Positions 31,501 through 42,456 are shown, counted from the first letter of the stretch. The stretch: 64,000 nucleotides of DNA from Microglena sp. YARC (GCA_022414725.1 CM039464.1:34642027-34706026); one strand, 5' to 3'. Translations and numbers: made by a program. Notes: generated from the sequence alone by a model not told the origin.

Positions 31501-34500
31501 ATAGCTATGATAGTGTAGCATAGTGCTAGTAATTCGTCTTCTCAACACCCCACCAGAACCACAGGCTGCATGGGTTGGCTGACGGTACAGTAGCGGTACA
31601 GGTACGAGGACACGCTATGGTATAGCATAGTGTAGCATAGATATAGGGGTATTGCTCTTCTCACACACCGAACACCATAGGAACCGACGTGGCTGGACGT
31701 AAACGTCTATGATTAGCTTATCATTCACGTTAATTCGCTGTTCGCGCAGACTCTAATCAAGAACGGGTCGGGGAAAAGGAGATGGGGGGACAGCACCAGG
31801 GGGGGCCCGAGGGACATATATCTACAACATTGAGCAGGAAAGAGAGAGCAAGATTGGGGGGTTTATTAGGGCTTGTGACTGGTGGGTGGGGTAGGGTCGT
31901 GGGGTGAGATTCCAATTGAGTGTGCAATTGAACCCAGAGCAAAAAACAATTTAAATGAATGAAAAGAAGATGGGGACCAGCGCACCAGGGGGTGGTGTCC
32001 GACATCGTCATATCTAAGGACATAAGCCAAGAAAGAGACGAGATGGAGGTGTTTAGGCTTGGCGCGGTGGGGTGTGGGGTGATAGGCGTGCTGGAGTGAG
32101 TGGACTACCCCAATTGAGCGGCAATTTGAGAAAAACCGCGAAGCAAGGAGTCAGTAATAAGAAAAGAGATGAGGAGTTGACAGCACCAGGTAGGGGAGCC
32201 GGACATATCTACAAACATAAGAGAGGACAACAGAGAGAGCATGGGGGTGAGTAAGGTCCTCTTGTGCGTGGGGAGGGGGGGGGGGGGGGGGGGGGCTGGA
32301 GTGGGTGAGATTCCCAGTTGAGCAATTGAACCCAGAAAAAATCAATTAACAAAGAAAATAAGATGGGGGACAGCACCATGCTTGGGCCCAACATAATCAA
32401 CAACAAAACGCAGGAAGAGACGAGATGGGGGTTTAGGGCTTGTGGGTGGGGTGGCGGTAGGCTGAGATTCCAATTGAGGCAATTGAACCCAGAAAAAATA
32501 ACTATAATAAAGAAAAGAGATGGGGGGACAGCACCGAAGGGGGGGAGTCGATATAGGGTCTTATAACAGTAAACATTAAGCAGAGAGAGAGAGAAGAGAT
32601 GGGGGTTTAGGGCTTGTGGGGTGGGTGGGGTGGGTGAGATTTCAATTGAGCAATTGAACAGAGAAAAATAAAGAATACAGAAAAGAGACGTGGGAGACAC
32701 ACAACCTGGGGGTGCCACAGAATCAAGCAACCATCAAACAAACAAGTTAACTAGTTAGTATGTGCAAAACACAGTGGACCACACACCAGGAAAGAAAAGA
32801 GATGGAGGCGCACTGGGGGTGCCACAGAGTCAAGCAACATCAAACAAACAAGAAAACCTGTTAGTACAATCAAACACAGTGGATCACACACCAGGAAAGA
32901 AAAGAGATGGGAAACGCACCTGGGGGTGCCAAAGAATCAAGCAACATCGTACAAACATATAAACACACAAGTGAACCAGTTACTACAATCAGCAATCAAA
33001 CACAGTAAATCCCACACCAGGAGATAAAAGGATACTCACCAGGGCGTTTGTAGCGTCTTATGCCAATGCATGAACGGCGTACTAAACAAAACAACAAGGA
33101 AAAGAATCAGCAACAACAAACAAACCTGGCAAACATACTGTACATCAGGAACAACAATCAACAATCAAACATAGTAAATCCCACACCAGGAGATAAAAGG
33201 ATACTCACCAGGGCGTTTGTAGGCGTCTATGCCAATGCCCAACCCACGCATGAACGGTACAAACCAGAAACAAGCAAGGAATCAAGCAACAACAAACAAA
33301 CGGCAAAACATACTGTACATTCAGGAACAACAATCAACACAATCAAAGTAAATACGAAACGCCAGTAGATAAAGGATTACTCAAACCAGGGAGATAAAAG
33401 ATTTGTAGCCGTCTTATGCCACGGAGCGTGCAATGAACGGGTCGTTTAACATACACAACGCAAGAAACAAGCAAAAAGAATCAAGCAACAACAAACAAGC
33501 CTGGCAAGACATACTGTACATCAGGAAACAACAATCAACAATCAAACATAGTAAAAGGCCCCACACCAGGAGATAAAAGGGATACTCACCAGGGGGCGGA
33601 TGGGATTGTTAGCGTCTTTATGCCAGCGCGGTTGTATAAATGAAGAAAAATCAAGCAAGCAAAAGAATCAAGCAACAACAAAACAAACCTGTCAAACACA
33701 AGTACAATGTCAGGAACTCAATCCAACAATCAAACACAGTAAAATCACACAGCAGGAAAGAAAAAGAGGTTCATCAGGACATTAAAAGTGCCCTATGCCA
33801 ATGCATGAACGGCACAAACAGACGCAGCCAACTAAAGAATCAAGCAACGACAATGTGATTATATGTCAAGAGTACAATCAGGAACTTCAATCAACAATCA
33901 AACACAGTAAATCACACACCAGGAAAGAACAAGTTCTATGCAGCGTCGCCTGAGACGCTAAAAAATGGCGGAGAGTGATCGCGAGGGAGCGACGTGGCAA
34001 CGGAAGCGAGTTAGTTGGGAGACCGTTGGCTGACGTGTTGGGCTTCATCACGGCTCAGACGGCAATGGATGATGGATGGATGGATGGATGGATGGATGAT
34101 GGATGGATGGATGACAATGGATGGAATGGACGGACAAAATGGGTAACACTGAGGGCTCCCACCCCCCAGAAGGGGGGGCTCCGCCAAAAAGAGGTTCATC
34201 AGGGCATTAAAAGTGCCTTGTGCGAATGGATGAACGGACGACCAAACAGACACAGCCAACTAAAGAATCAAGCAACGACAAACAACATGTCAAACAAAAA
34301 GTAAATCAGGAACTACAACTAAACAAAGGTAAAAGGCCATACACCAGGAACTACACTAAAAACTCAGTAAATCACAAAACACTAACCAGGAAATAAAGAG
34401 GATACTCACCAAGGGATTATGTAGGTCGCCCATTATGCAATGGATGAACAGCAGAACGCAGAGAAGCTAGCAACCAAAGAAATCAAGAAACAAAAATAGG

Positions 34501-36300
34501 AAATCAGTAAACTACAATAAACCAAAAACAATCAAAAGCCAACAAAACAAAAACATAAAAACACACGAAAGAATCAAGCAAAAAGGTAGATCAGAATGCA
34601 TCAACACACCAGGAAAGAAAGGAGGGTTATCAGGACTTGTGTAGTGCATCAACCTGCCTCTCACACAAAGTAATCAAGAATATCAGTGCATCACACACCA
34701 GGAAAGAAAGGATGTTCATCAGGACTTGTGGCAGACGGGCCTCTGTCTACAATGCAGCTGTTCAGTCTCACACAAAATATAAAACAAAACTGATCACACA
34801 CCAGGAAAGGAAAGGATGTTCATTCAGGACTTGTGTAGCGCCTCAATTTGCCATGCAACTGTTCTGTTTCTCGTAGCACATACTCTAGTAGAGAATAAGG
34901 CTGGCCTGATGCGCTGACACCTGGGCGCAGGTGGATAGGGGAAGAAAGGTGGGTGGGTGGTTGCATGTGTGTGTGTGTGTGTGTGTGTGCGTGTATGTCG
35001 TGGTGGTGGTGGTGGTGGTGTGGTGTGGTGGTGGTGGTGGGGCGGTGGGGGGGGGAGGGGGGATCCCATAAACTCATGTTAATACTAAGCATCGCAGGTT
35101 ACTACACATACAGGTTACTAAGTCACCACAGGTTACCAGGCCAGGGGGGGGGGGAGAGGCAGGAAAAAAGCTGCCATACCTCATCTTTGCTTCAAATAGA
35201 GGTTATTCTCAGGAAACGATTGACTCTTTTGTTTTGACCAAGAGTAAAAACAGGAAGTTTCAGGGGTCCAGTTCTAAATAATGACTTCAAACGGCGCCAA
35301 ATCTTAACTTTGCGATACAGCACGCTTGGGCAACCCCATGAAAGATGTAAGAGCATAAATGGATAGGGCAAGAAAAGATCTGTTTGAATAACCCTCATTT
35401 TAAGGCGGGGTAATAAAGAGGGTTCAAGTGAGGCTGAAGATCATCGTGCCCTAACTACACCCCACTTTGGTCTAGTGGCAGACCAAATCACTTTAAGGAT
35501 GAAGAGTCGAGGGTTCGATTCCCCTTCGGTCGCATCTTTGGGGTTGCAGGTCGTTTGTAACCGAATGGTAGCTTGTCCATAGTTGAGGTAGAAGACCGCT
35601 CCTAGCCCGCGACGTACGACGGGACTCCCTTGACACCCACGCCCGCACCAGGCGTTATCATAACCTTTCTAACTACACCGCCATCACTCACAAGGAAGAG
35701 GGAACTTCCCGCTTTGTAAGCTGCTGAAGCATTGCGAGCGAACTGCGACCTTTCAATGGGCTGAAAGATAATGGTGGCCCCTGTAACTGCAACCCATCGA
35801 CTCACAAGGAGGTGGAGACTCTCCAGCATTGTGCTGGAACATTGGTGTGCCACTGCGACCTTTAAATGAGTGCCGAGATAATGGTGCCCTAACTGCAACC
35901 CATACACTCACATGGAAGAGGGAATTCTCCAGCTTTGTAAGCAGAAGCATTGCGAGCGAACTGCAACCTTTCAATGAGGCTGAAGATAACGGTGCCCTAA
36001 CTGCAACCCATACACTCACATGGAAGAGGGAATTCTCCAGCTTTGTAAGCAGAAGCATTGCGAGCAAACTGCAACCTTTCAATGAGGCTGAAGATAATAG
36101 TGCCCTACCTACACTATAATATAAACATGATATATAATATAGGGACTAACTATTAGACTCCACAAGGAAGAGGGAACTCCCCGGCTTTGTTAAGCTGAAG
36201 CATTGCGTAGCGAACTGCGACTTTCAATGAGGCTGAAGATAATAAGTGTCTTCCTAAGCGGATCAAAGGTGCTCCTTATGGGTTGAGGGATAAGTGCATA
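27478..36300 (-). CDS. Chorismate mutase gene (five exons seen, 5' end unclear)
   Basis: Chorismate mutase converts chorismate to prephenate, the entry to phenylalanine and tyrosine synthesis, in plastids or cytosol. Exons read in order match the plant/yeast AroQ-type enzyme: IIFSLIE (about 36.2 kb), [16 protein letters not shown] (34.8 kb), INVNDKL (31.7 kb), GDDSNYGSS and [15 protein letters not shown] (28.8 kb), [16 protein letters not shown] (27.5 kb). By comparison with yeast ARO7, the active-site Arg before VH, the Lys of AEAK, and the Thr and second Glu of TKEVEV are kept. The last two exons are clean. The upstream ones carry single-base indels, so the gene is decayed or the sequence here has errors. 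Introns are filled with copies of the neighbouring splice junctions. No transit peptide or promoter was located. Confidence 0.8.
27917..28085 (-). repeat. Acceptor-junction copies of the last chorismate mutase exon
   Basis: Two copies of the junction (intron ...TTTGTTTGTTAA, then TGCAGAGGCCAGAAAGAGG or a close variant) lie upstream of the exon at about 27,940 and 28,055, each followed by a few exon bases and then C/T-rich sequence. Confidence 0.7.
28455..28540. repeat. Long C homopolymer
   Basis: A run of about 75 C with a single G, inside C/A-rich intron sequence. The true length is unreliable, as such tracts sequence poorly. Confidence 0.9.
28680..28755 (-). repeat. Donor-side copy of the 28.8-kb exon
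   Basis: The minus strand repeats GTGGCAGAGGCAAAATTCTT|GT and, more loosely, about 60 bases before it (CTGTCTACGAAGCGC). It lies downstream of the real exon. Confidence 0.65.
28807..28927 (-). CDS. Chorismate mutase, catalytic-core exon
   Basis: Acceptor TGTATGCAG|GAATAAC and donor ATTCTT|GTGAGTTTGG bound a phase-consistent exon encoding [14 protein letters not shown] and [19 protein letters not shown]. This is the most conserved part of plant and yeast chorismate mutases and holds two basic active-site residues. No indel is seen here. Confidence 0.85.
28930..30900 (-). repeat. Acceptor-junction array of the 28.8-kb exon, about 13 copies
   Basis: Units of about 145-170 bp each hold intron sequence (ATGAATGTATGTATTTATT), the acceptor TGTATGCAG|TAATAAC and the exon start up to GGCTCTTCTGGTATC, then C-rich filler. 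All lie upstream of the real exon. None continues into the rest of the exon. Copies differ by many single-base insertions. Confidence 0.9.
31200..31665 (-). repeat. Array, about four units, of the 31.7-kb exon end
   Basis: Units of about 95-130 bp share GTCAGCCATGTGGTTCC and a GGTGTTGA end, one of them followed by GTAAGT. They lie downstream of the degenerate exon at 31,670-31,821 and resemble its end. AGTATAG-type filler separates them. The assignment as donor copies is tentative. Confidence 0.5.
31670..31821 (-). CDS. Chorismate mutase, middle exon (degenerate)
   Basis: The acceptor TTGTAG|ATATATGTCCC precedes P/L-rich codons as expected after HPFFPD. Another frame then reads [12 protein letters not shown], matching the ININ..IW..Y region of plant enzymes. 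At least two frame changes are needed, so this copy cannot be read straight through. The donor position is uncertain. Confidence 0.45.
31830..32720 (-). repeat. Acceptor-junction copies of the 31.7-kb exon
   Basis: Four to five units of about 180 bp contain CTCAATTGGAATCTCACCC, then C/A-rich sequence. Two of them keep a recognisable (T)GTAG or TTAG before ATATGTCC/ATATGACG and the exon start GGTGCTGTCCCCCCATCTC. They lie upstream of the exon. Confidence 0.7.
32740..34801 (-). repeat. Donor-junction array of the 34.8-kb exon, ten or more copies
   Basis: Units end with variants of CCTTTCTTTCCTG|GTGTGTG or CCTTTTATCTCCTG|GTGTGGG, preceded by codons for RYK.P.E(H/Y)PF, and continue into A/C-rich intron sequence. 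One unit (about 34,690-34,740) keeps SPDEHPFFP exactly. A family D repeat (33,945-34,195) is inserted in the array. Confidence 0.85.
33945..34195 (-). repeat. Dispersed repeat family D, copy 3
   Basis: An inverted copy running from GCAGCGTCGCCTGAGACGC to GGGGGGGCTCCGCC, with an expanded GATG tract. It sits within the intronic junction array of the chorismate mutase gene. Confidence 0.85.
34802..34920 (-). CDS. Chorismate mutase exon with SLLEY...SPE
   Basis: Acceptor GCGCCCAG|GTGTCAGC and donor TTTCCTG|GTGTGTG. It encodes [20 protein letters not shown] and then the SPDEHPFFP region, as in plant enzymes (SLVEYMVKETE). Compared with its own donor copies it has two one-base insertions near the end, which shift the frame. 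The predicted splice phases fit only without these two bases. Confidence 0.7.
35462..35668 (+). mobile_element. tRNA-derived SINE, 207 bp, with target duplication
   Basis: The element is flanked by the 11-bp direct repeat CTAACTACACC (35,451-35,461 and 35,669-35,679). The head has an A-box-like TGGTCTAGTGGCAGA and a perfect B box GGTTCGATTCC but cannot fold an acceptor stem. The body shares ATGGTAGCTTGTCCA, GGGACTCCCTTGA and CACCAGGCGTTATCAT with five other loci. These features define a retroposed Pol III-type SINE. It landed in the donor array of the first chorismate mutase exon. Confidence 0.8.
35680..36165 (-). repeat. Donor-junction array of the first chorismate mutase exon, four copies
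   Basis: Each unit of about 110 bp encodes the end of the exon ([20 protein letters not shown] in the best copy) and the donor CTT|GTGAGT or CAT|GTGAGT. All four keep GTGAGT. They lie downstream of the full exon. Confidence 0.85.
36166..36300 (-). CDS. Chorismate mutase, first recognised exon (approximate)
   Basis: It encodes a match to IR..LIR....IIFSLIER near the N-terminus of AroQ chorismate mutases, including an active-site Arg, but one or two single-base shifts interrupt it. At the exon end it reads GTGGAGTC where its copies have GTGAGT. The acceptor is not clear, so the start is approximate. Confidence 0.45.
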
Positions 36301-36449
36301 CACTTCATGTCCAACATCGACCATGTTTTGCCTGACCCGATAGGCTTTCCGCATGTTGCTATGAATAGAATAGTGCGGAGGAGGAGGAGAGCCTTTTCCC
36401 GCTGCGAGTCGATCAACGCGAACGTCGACATGGATCCAATGCAACGAGG

Positions 36450-37640
36450 TCAAAGTCGATCGTCGAGAGGTTTTTTACTAGGGGAGGTGTTTCTCAGCCT
36501 GCAGCGAGGGGTAGGGGGGTGCACGGGTTAGAGGGGTTCAGAAGAGAATCTGGTCTGAGGTATGCAAGGGTAGGGAGAGTTGAAATTTGGGGGGAATGCA
36601 TGGGTTAGAGGGCTTGAGAGTTTTGGCATGGTGCCCCCCCCAATACGCGAAGTGGATAGGTTTTTTTTATGGGGTGAGGTCTCTCAGGCTGCAAGGTGAT
36701 AGGGTAGGGAGTGTGCATGGGATAGAGGGCTGGGAGAGTTTGAGATGGTGCCAATTCACACCAGAGTCGAAGTCGAGAGGTTTTTAACTAGGAGAGAGTT
36801 TCGTCAGCCTGCAGGTGATGGGGTAGGGGGTGTGCATGTGTAAGATGGTTGAGAGTTTGACATGGTGCCAATGCGCTAAGTGGAGAGGTTTTCTTTGTCG
36901 GGGTGTGTGGGGTGGGGGGGGGTTCTTCAGCCTGCAGGTGATGGGGTAGGGGGTGTGCATGGCTTAAAGGGGTTGAGAGGAGGGCGGTCTGGGGTATTGC
37001 ATGGGTAGGAGGAGTTTGATATTATGTGGGAAATGAATGGGTTAGAGGGCTTGAGAGTTTGACACGGTGCGGTACGCTGACGTGGATAGTTTTTTGTCCG
37101 GCGGAGATTTTCTTAGGTTGCAAGTGATGGGGTTGGGGTCGGGTTTAGGGGGGGGGGGGAGGGGGGGGGGGGGGGGAGCTGGGTTATAGACAAGTTGAGG
37201 GGTTGAGAGGAGGGTGGTCTGGGGTAGTGGGGTCAGAATGAGTTGGGAGGAGGGTGGTCTGGGGTATGTGCGGGTCAGAAGAGTTGGGAGGAGGGGTGGT
37301 TTCTTCCCCCTTTTATAGGGGGGGGGTATGTTTTTGTTTTATTGGGTCAGAAGAGAAAAAAAAAGGGTTGAGAGGAGAGAGGGAAGTCTGTGTGTGGGTC
37401 AGAAGAGTTGGAGAGGAGGGTGGTCTGGGGTACGCGTGAGTTCAGGGAATTGAGAGTTCAGGGGTGTGCAAGGTTAGATGAGATTGAGAGGGGAGTGGTC
37501 GACGGTATGCGTGGGTAAGAAGATTGAGAGAAGGGTGGTCTGGGGTATGCGTGGGTAAGAGAATTGAGAGTTTGGGGGTATGCAAGGGGTTAGATGAGTT
37601 GAGAGGGGGGGCCTAGGATAGAAAGAGACCAAGATTATGG
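36450..37640 (-). repeat. Acceptor-like array upstream of the chorismate mutase exons
   Basis: Seven or more units of 90-200 bp share ACCCCATCACCTGCAG| and GACGAAACTCTC or close variants, a pyrimidine-rich stretch and a CAG. By position they are probably junction copies of the next upstream exon, but I could not align the exon part well. Confidence 0.5.
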
Positions 37641-40600
37641 AGGCCTGCATTCGGGTCAGACGAGTTGAGAGGACAACTTTGAATTTACTGCAACCTCGGG
37701 GGCATGTCACAGGAATATTTGGTAAGGAAGATGGTAAGTCAGCCCAGAGATTGGCTGAAAATACACCTAATTTTTCATAATACAATTATATATATTGCAT
37801 TCTGGTATGTGCTTGCTTGAAGGATGGTTGTTGTGCTTCATCTGAATAGGGGAATGGGTATATCTAAATGTTTGATATCCAGGGCCTAGACAAGACCTAG
37901 GGGGATGGGTTTGTGAGTTAATCTAGAGCCTAGATAAGATATTAACTTTGGAGAAGGGTGTGTGGGGCTAGGGATTTTAGGTTGAAAGGCTAGATACCAA
38001 AAGAATACAACCATCATGGTGCCCTGCAGTTTCAGGCCCAGTTAATGCTTATGTGATGTGTGTGGCAATTTCTGTGGAGGAGGGGAAGGGCTGGGTGGGG
38101 GATGACAAGCAAGGGGTCAAGTGGTGATAGTGTAATACCAAGAGGCACACGCGAAGCGTTCGGAGCCATCCCATCTTTACGAAGGAAAGCGACATCTATG
38201 AGGACGTTACGCTCACCTTCCAGGGCTTTCGGAAACGCTGAGAAGGGCTGACGCCATGAAGGCTGACATAGACATAGACATGCAACGAGATATGCACACT
38301 CCTACTACATGTGCTCCTGTCACCAAGATAGTAAACTGAGGCCGCTTGCACCGCGCCAACTAACAGCAGTGAGATACAAAAGTGCGGAAGGTAGGAGCTA
38401 GATACGAGCAAAAGAGAAAGGTGAAGCAGAAGCAGCAGAAGCAGGTTGGCCCTGGAGTATCAAGTCGCTCTAGTCAGAAGCGGGGGGAAGTAACCGAGCT
38501 AAAAGGGCGAAAGGTAGCTCGGAAATCAGATGAGAAGACGGGAGTAGCAATATAGTGCAAGGTCCTCAAGTGGCGCGACGTGACGTGGACGCATTGTAGT
38601 CTCCATGGCACGAGAGATTGAGAGTCCATGGTATTGCTTGGCTTTGGCGGTACGCTTCCAACGGCCTCACAACGTAACGGTCTGCTGATGTGGCGCTTGC
38701 GCATGGCCCCTGCGACCTCACAAAGTCCTCCGACAACTCACTCCAGGCAAATAATAACAGAAATCATTGTTCGCAGCATACCGGTGTCACAACACCATAT
38801 TTTATCGATGACAACCTCCTGTACGATTTATTCGGCTACGGCTCATACACTCCTCCGACACCTGCTTTCGCAAAATTCGTACGCAGCATGACACACCACA
38901 CGCACACGTCCATCCGCGGGGCAAATCATGTATAAATTATAATCAGAGATCTCTGATTATAATCGACCATCGTTTTCCACCCCAGGAAAAACCGACACCC
39001 AGTTTCCCCTTTTCTCGGCAATAACTGAATATCTATAGCGCCCAACAACAGCTCAGCCAACATGCTACCAACCTTGTCCCTGCCATGCTATGCCTTGCCA
39101 CGCGCACGCTCATTGGCCTAGATGTGTCGCCTGTAGGTCCCCGTCGACCTCCTCCCATGGCCGCGAGTCGAGGCAAACTGCAAGGTTACGTCGACTCCAT
39201 CCACGCCCCACAAGTAAACAGGGATAATCCAATAGTTGTTTTCTTGAGCGAAGTAGGGATGTGTCCAATAGGGATGCGTCCAATACTTGTTTTCTTATGC
39301 AAAGTAGTTCGTTGTGAGAAGCAGCCTCTAGGCAGCAGGGTTTATTTGTGTGCATGTGCGTCAAGCTAAATTATGTGGCTTGGTGTACTTGGGGTGTGCT
39401 ACCTCAAAGACTTAGGGGTTGCTTTTTTGTGTGCGTGGTGTGTGTGTGTGGGTTGGGGGTGTGTGTGTGTGTGGGGGGGGGGGGGGGGTAAAAACTGCTA
39501 GAGGCACTCAACAAGGCGACTCAGAGCACCCCGCTGCTACATAAGGACATTTGTTGTCTTTTGAAGCTTCCTTTTGGGGATCTACTGGAGCTTCCACCCA
39601 GCTCCATTAGCCAGAGACTGAGTCGAGCCCAAAATAACTGCTGAAATTGGAAACCTGTTGTGTCAGCTTTCAGATACACTACCTAGCTTCACATTTGTCC
39701 CAAGGGTGGGTGAAAGGAGCTGCCTAGAAGTTGCCATGAGTAGCCCAAAAGAGAAGCAGTGAATAACGACACATTGTCAATACCTTGAAAAACCTGCTAG
39801 GCAGCCCTGACCCAACCGCTGGTCTAGGCCCATTTGTTTTTAGCAATGATAGATGAGGACAGGGAAGAAAACAAGCCTGCTGTCGGGGACGAAATGTTTG
39901 AAATATATAATCTATATTTATCTGTTAAAAAATATTATATATACAGGAAATATGTATTTACAAAAATGAGGTGTGGTGGGTGGGTGGGTGGGTGGGTGGT
40001 GGGGGTGGGGTGGGGGGACCCTAGAAAATGGTCAACAGAATTTCACTAGATTTTCGGAATCAACCGCGTACACCCTCCTGAACCACTACCACTTCCTGAT
40101 ACCCACACAGGACACACAGACCCTGCTAGACTTTTATGGCGTTTCGCATCCTCTTTAATGATACAAGAAACTGTTGATGTTGGCTTCGAAGAGCCCTAGG
40201 TTTCCTCGGGTTAGGCTGAATTGTTAGCCAGGGGAGCTGTCTGGAAGCTGCTGCCAGTAGCAAAACATAACAGTGGTACCTATCCACCAGCTAATGGTTT
40301 GAACGTCTCTAGTGCCTTGCTTTGGCAGCCCCTCCTGGGCATCTAGTGGTGATGGGTGATTAGCAGTGTACTTGTGTAAGAGTCCAGGGGTAGGCCACGC
40401 AGGCTATAGGGACTTGCCCATCCGCGACAGGAAGGGCAAAAAATGATGAACTGAACCCCAAACAACCTGCAATGTTAACAATGCAATGTTAACGACCAAA
40501 GGAACAGGTCTAGGGCCATAGGGTCATAGAGTGTTTGTTTTGTTAGCCCCTCCTGGGCATCAATCTAGTGCGATATATTTTATATGAGTGGCAGCGCCAT

Positions 40601-41317
40601 TCATACTGAATCCTCGGAGTCGCTGGTTTGTGTTGGTAGACCCAACTCCTGGGGTCAAAGTCCTTTCACAATTGAATAGAAGAAAAAAGGGGTGCTCTTC
40701 AGTATTTGAGGTTGGGCAGGTACCTTGAGCCTACTAAAGCACAAACAGGAATGTGAATGATGGTCAGTGTCTTGAGGAAACTTCAACCTTTTTTATAGCC
40801 CCTCCTGTTCATCTAGTGGTGATTTTTATTATTCAAGGATGGGCAGGTCCTTCAGGCCTATTTATAATAAGTGGGAGCAGGAGTATGATGATGATCTTTG
40901 TTGTTATGAAACTTCAACCTTTTTTTAATAGCCCCTCCTGGATATGCAGGAGTGATCTTGATTATTCGTCGTTGTGCAGGTCCATTGAGCCCGATTTGAT
41001 CAACCTAACCAATGAGTGGGAGCACTGAGGGGGAAAACACAGGGATTTGTAGTATAAGAAAAGAATCCAGTGTCTCTGCATCCATGGCTTCCAGCACTAT
41101 TTGATTTGATCGTTGCCCTCCTTGCCACGCTGTTTTGCTTAGCTGTCGCCCACATGGATATAATCATTTGACCGCCTTTCCAAGCTGCTGCTTAAATTTG
41201 AATTGTTATATGGTTTGACAGCCAAATCTGGGCTGATTAACCTCTTCCAATTCCAGCCCCCCCTTGCAATACAAGGGAGCACACTAGTCAAAGGGTGGGT
41301 CTCCCTATGCTAGCCCT
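37641..41317. other. No gene identified; dispersed repeat fragments
   Basis: The region contains a 28-bp perfect palindrome at 38,936-38,963 and G-rich simple repeats near 39,470 and 39,975. A repeat at 39,590-39,760 (GGAGCTGCCTAGAAG core) is shared with 18.7 and 52.1 kb. Several short copies of GCCCCTCCTGGGCATCTAG and GGTTGGGCAGGTCCCTT occur between 40,320 and 41,000. The upstream exons of the chorismate mutase gene may lie here but were not recognised. Confidence 0.4.
38936..38963. repeat. 28-bp perfect palindrome
   Basis: ATTATAATCAGAGA is followed directly by its reverse complement, with no spacer. It could form a cruciform or be a binding site. No neighbouring gene explains it. Confidence 0.7.
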
Positions 41318-41322
41318 AGACT

Positions 41323-41571
41323 TGTTATAGACCGGTTTTCCCGGTCCAGCTAGAGTGTCTTAGTGCGCCAGGCTCTCCGCCTGGAAGCTTCCGCTGTAGT
41401 GCCTCTGCCCGACAGGGCCAGCACCCAGCGGCGTCAGTACCCTGAGGTACTGACGCCTTTCCCTTCTTATACATGCCATGTCGCCTGACATGGTATCACG
41501 CATGTAAGCATATGTTGCCCTAGTCCCTTCCCTGTGTCAGTACTAACGATATAACGCTCCGGAAAGCTAAA
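41323..41571 (+). repeat. 5' LTR
   Basis: It begins TGTTATAGACCGG and ends GGAAAGCTAAA. Unlike canonical TG...CA LTRs, the end is TAAA. It contains TATACATGCC and an internal TGGTATCACGC, which resembles a primer-binding motif but is present in both LTRs. Confidence 0.9.
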
Positions 41572-41931
41572 GGTTATTGCTCATCACCGCCGTCGCGTCT
41601 TCCACTGCAGCAGATTTGAGCTGCATCAAAGTCTGTCAAGATTGTCCGTAGATCCCGAGTTCCCGCGCATCTGCAGTGTCTTTGATTGTTGCCGACGCAA
41701 CCCCCGAAGAAGAGGATCACAAGCCCAGAAAACTTGTCATCGCTTAGGCACCCTCCGCTGGATCACACAGTACGTTGCCCTGCAACAACCAACCCCCCCC
41801 CCCCACCCCTGCGCCTACCCATCAGTTTCCCCTCTCCTCCCCTCCCACCGCCTCCTATAACCCCGTCGGCCTCGCAAGCCCCCCCCCCCCCCCCCCCCCT
41901 GCCGTCCCGGCTCTCCAAGATCTCCTCCACA

Positions 41932-42456
41932 ATGGATGCACCATCGGCATCCACCGCTGCAGCATTCGCCCAATGGATCAAGGACATCTTTAAAGATCTT
42001 AAAGTGACGGAAGAATCCAACTTAAACATGCCCTTATCTCTAGTACACTTCAGAGCCAAGCTCTTCATTTTAGACCAGACGTCCCCAGCCTACAGGCTAC
42101 AGTACTGTCATTTAGAATTTCCTACCAACATCATCGAATGTCTCAAAGATGCATATGCAGACTGGTATTTCGAGCACATCAAGGACCTTGATACAGACCC
42201 TTTGCCCAACCCATGGCTCACATTTCCATCCCTTTGCGAAAGACCCAAAGATCATGTTTTCTTAAAGCCACTTGAAAGCCTCTCAACAAAGCCTCGCACT
42301 CAAGACTCTGCAACAGACAACACCCCCAGTACCCACTTTGCTCTCAATGCATCCATGCACAGCCGTCGCATATACAAAAACTGGATCATGGACACAGGAG
42401 CTACCTCCCACATGACTAGTGACCCAAGCCTCCTCTATGACAAAAAAAAGACATAA
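41932..42456 (+). CDS. Copia Gag/protease start, frameshifted
   Basis: The ATG at 41,932 opens a short Gag-like region (MDAPSASTAAAFAQWIKDI) with no zinc knuckle, probably because of a deletion, and then the protease active site WIMDTGATSH at about 42,385-42,411. The frame ends at 42,456, just after an A8 run (42,442-42,449). The protease sequence continues in the -1 frame. The cause may be a one-base loss, a homopolymer error or -1 slippage. Confidence 0.75.
   Translation: MDAPSASTAAAFAQWIKDIFKDLKVTEESNLNMPLSLVHFRAKLFILDQTSPAYRLQYCHLEFPTNIIECLKDAYADWYFEHIKDLDTDPLPNPWLTFPSLCERPKDHVFLKPLESLSTKPRTQDSATDNTPSTHFALNASMHSRRIYKNWIMDTGATSHMTSDPSLLYDKKKT

Noticed and set aside
35462..35535. Functional tRNA gene
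   Set aside because: It has A- and B-box motifs, but the acceptor stem does not pair and the anticodon stem is poor. An 11-bp target duplication shows that it is the head of a SINE.
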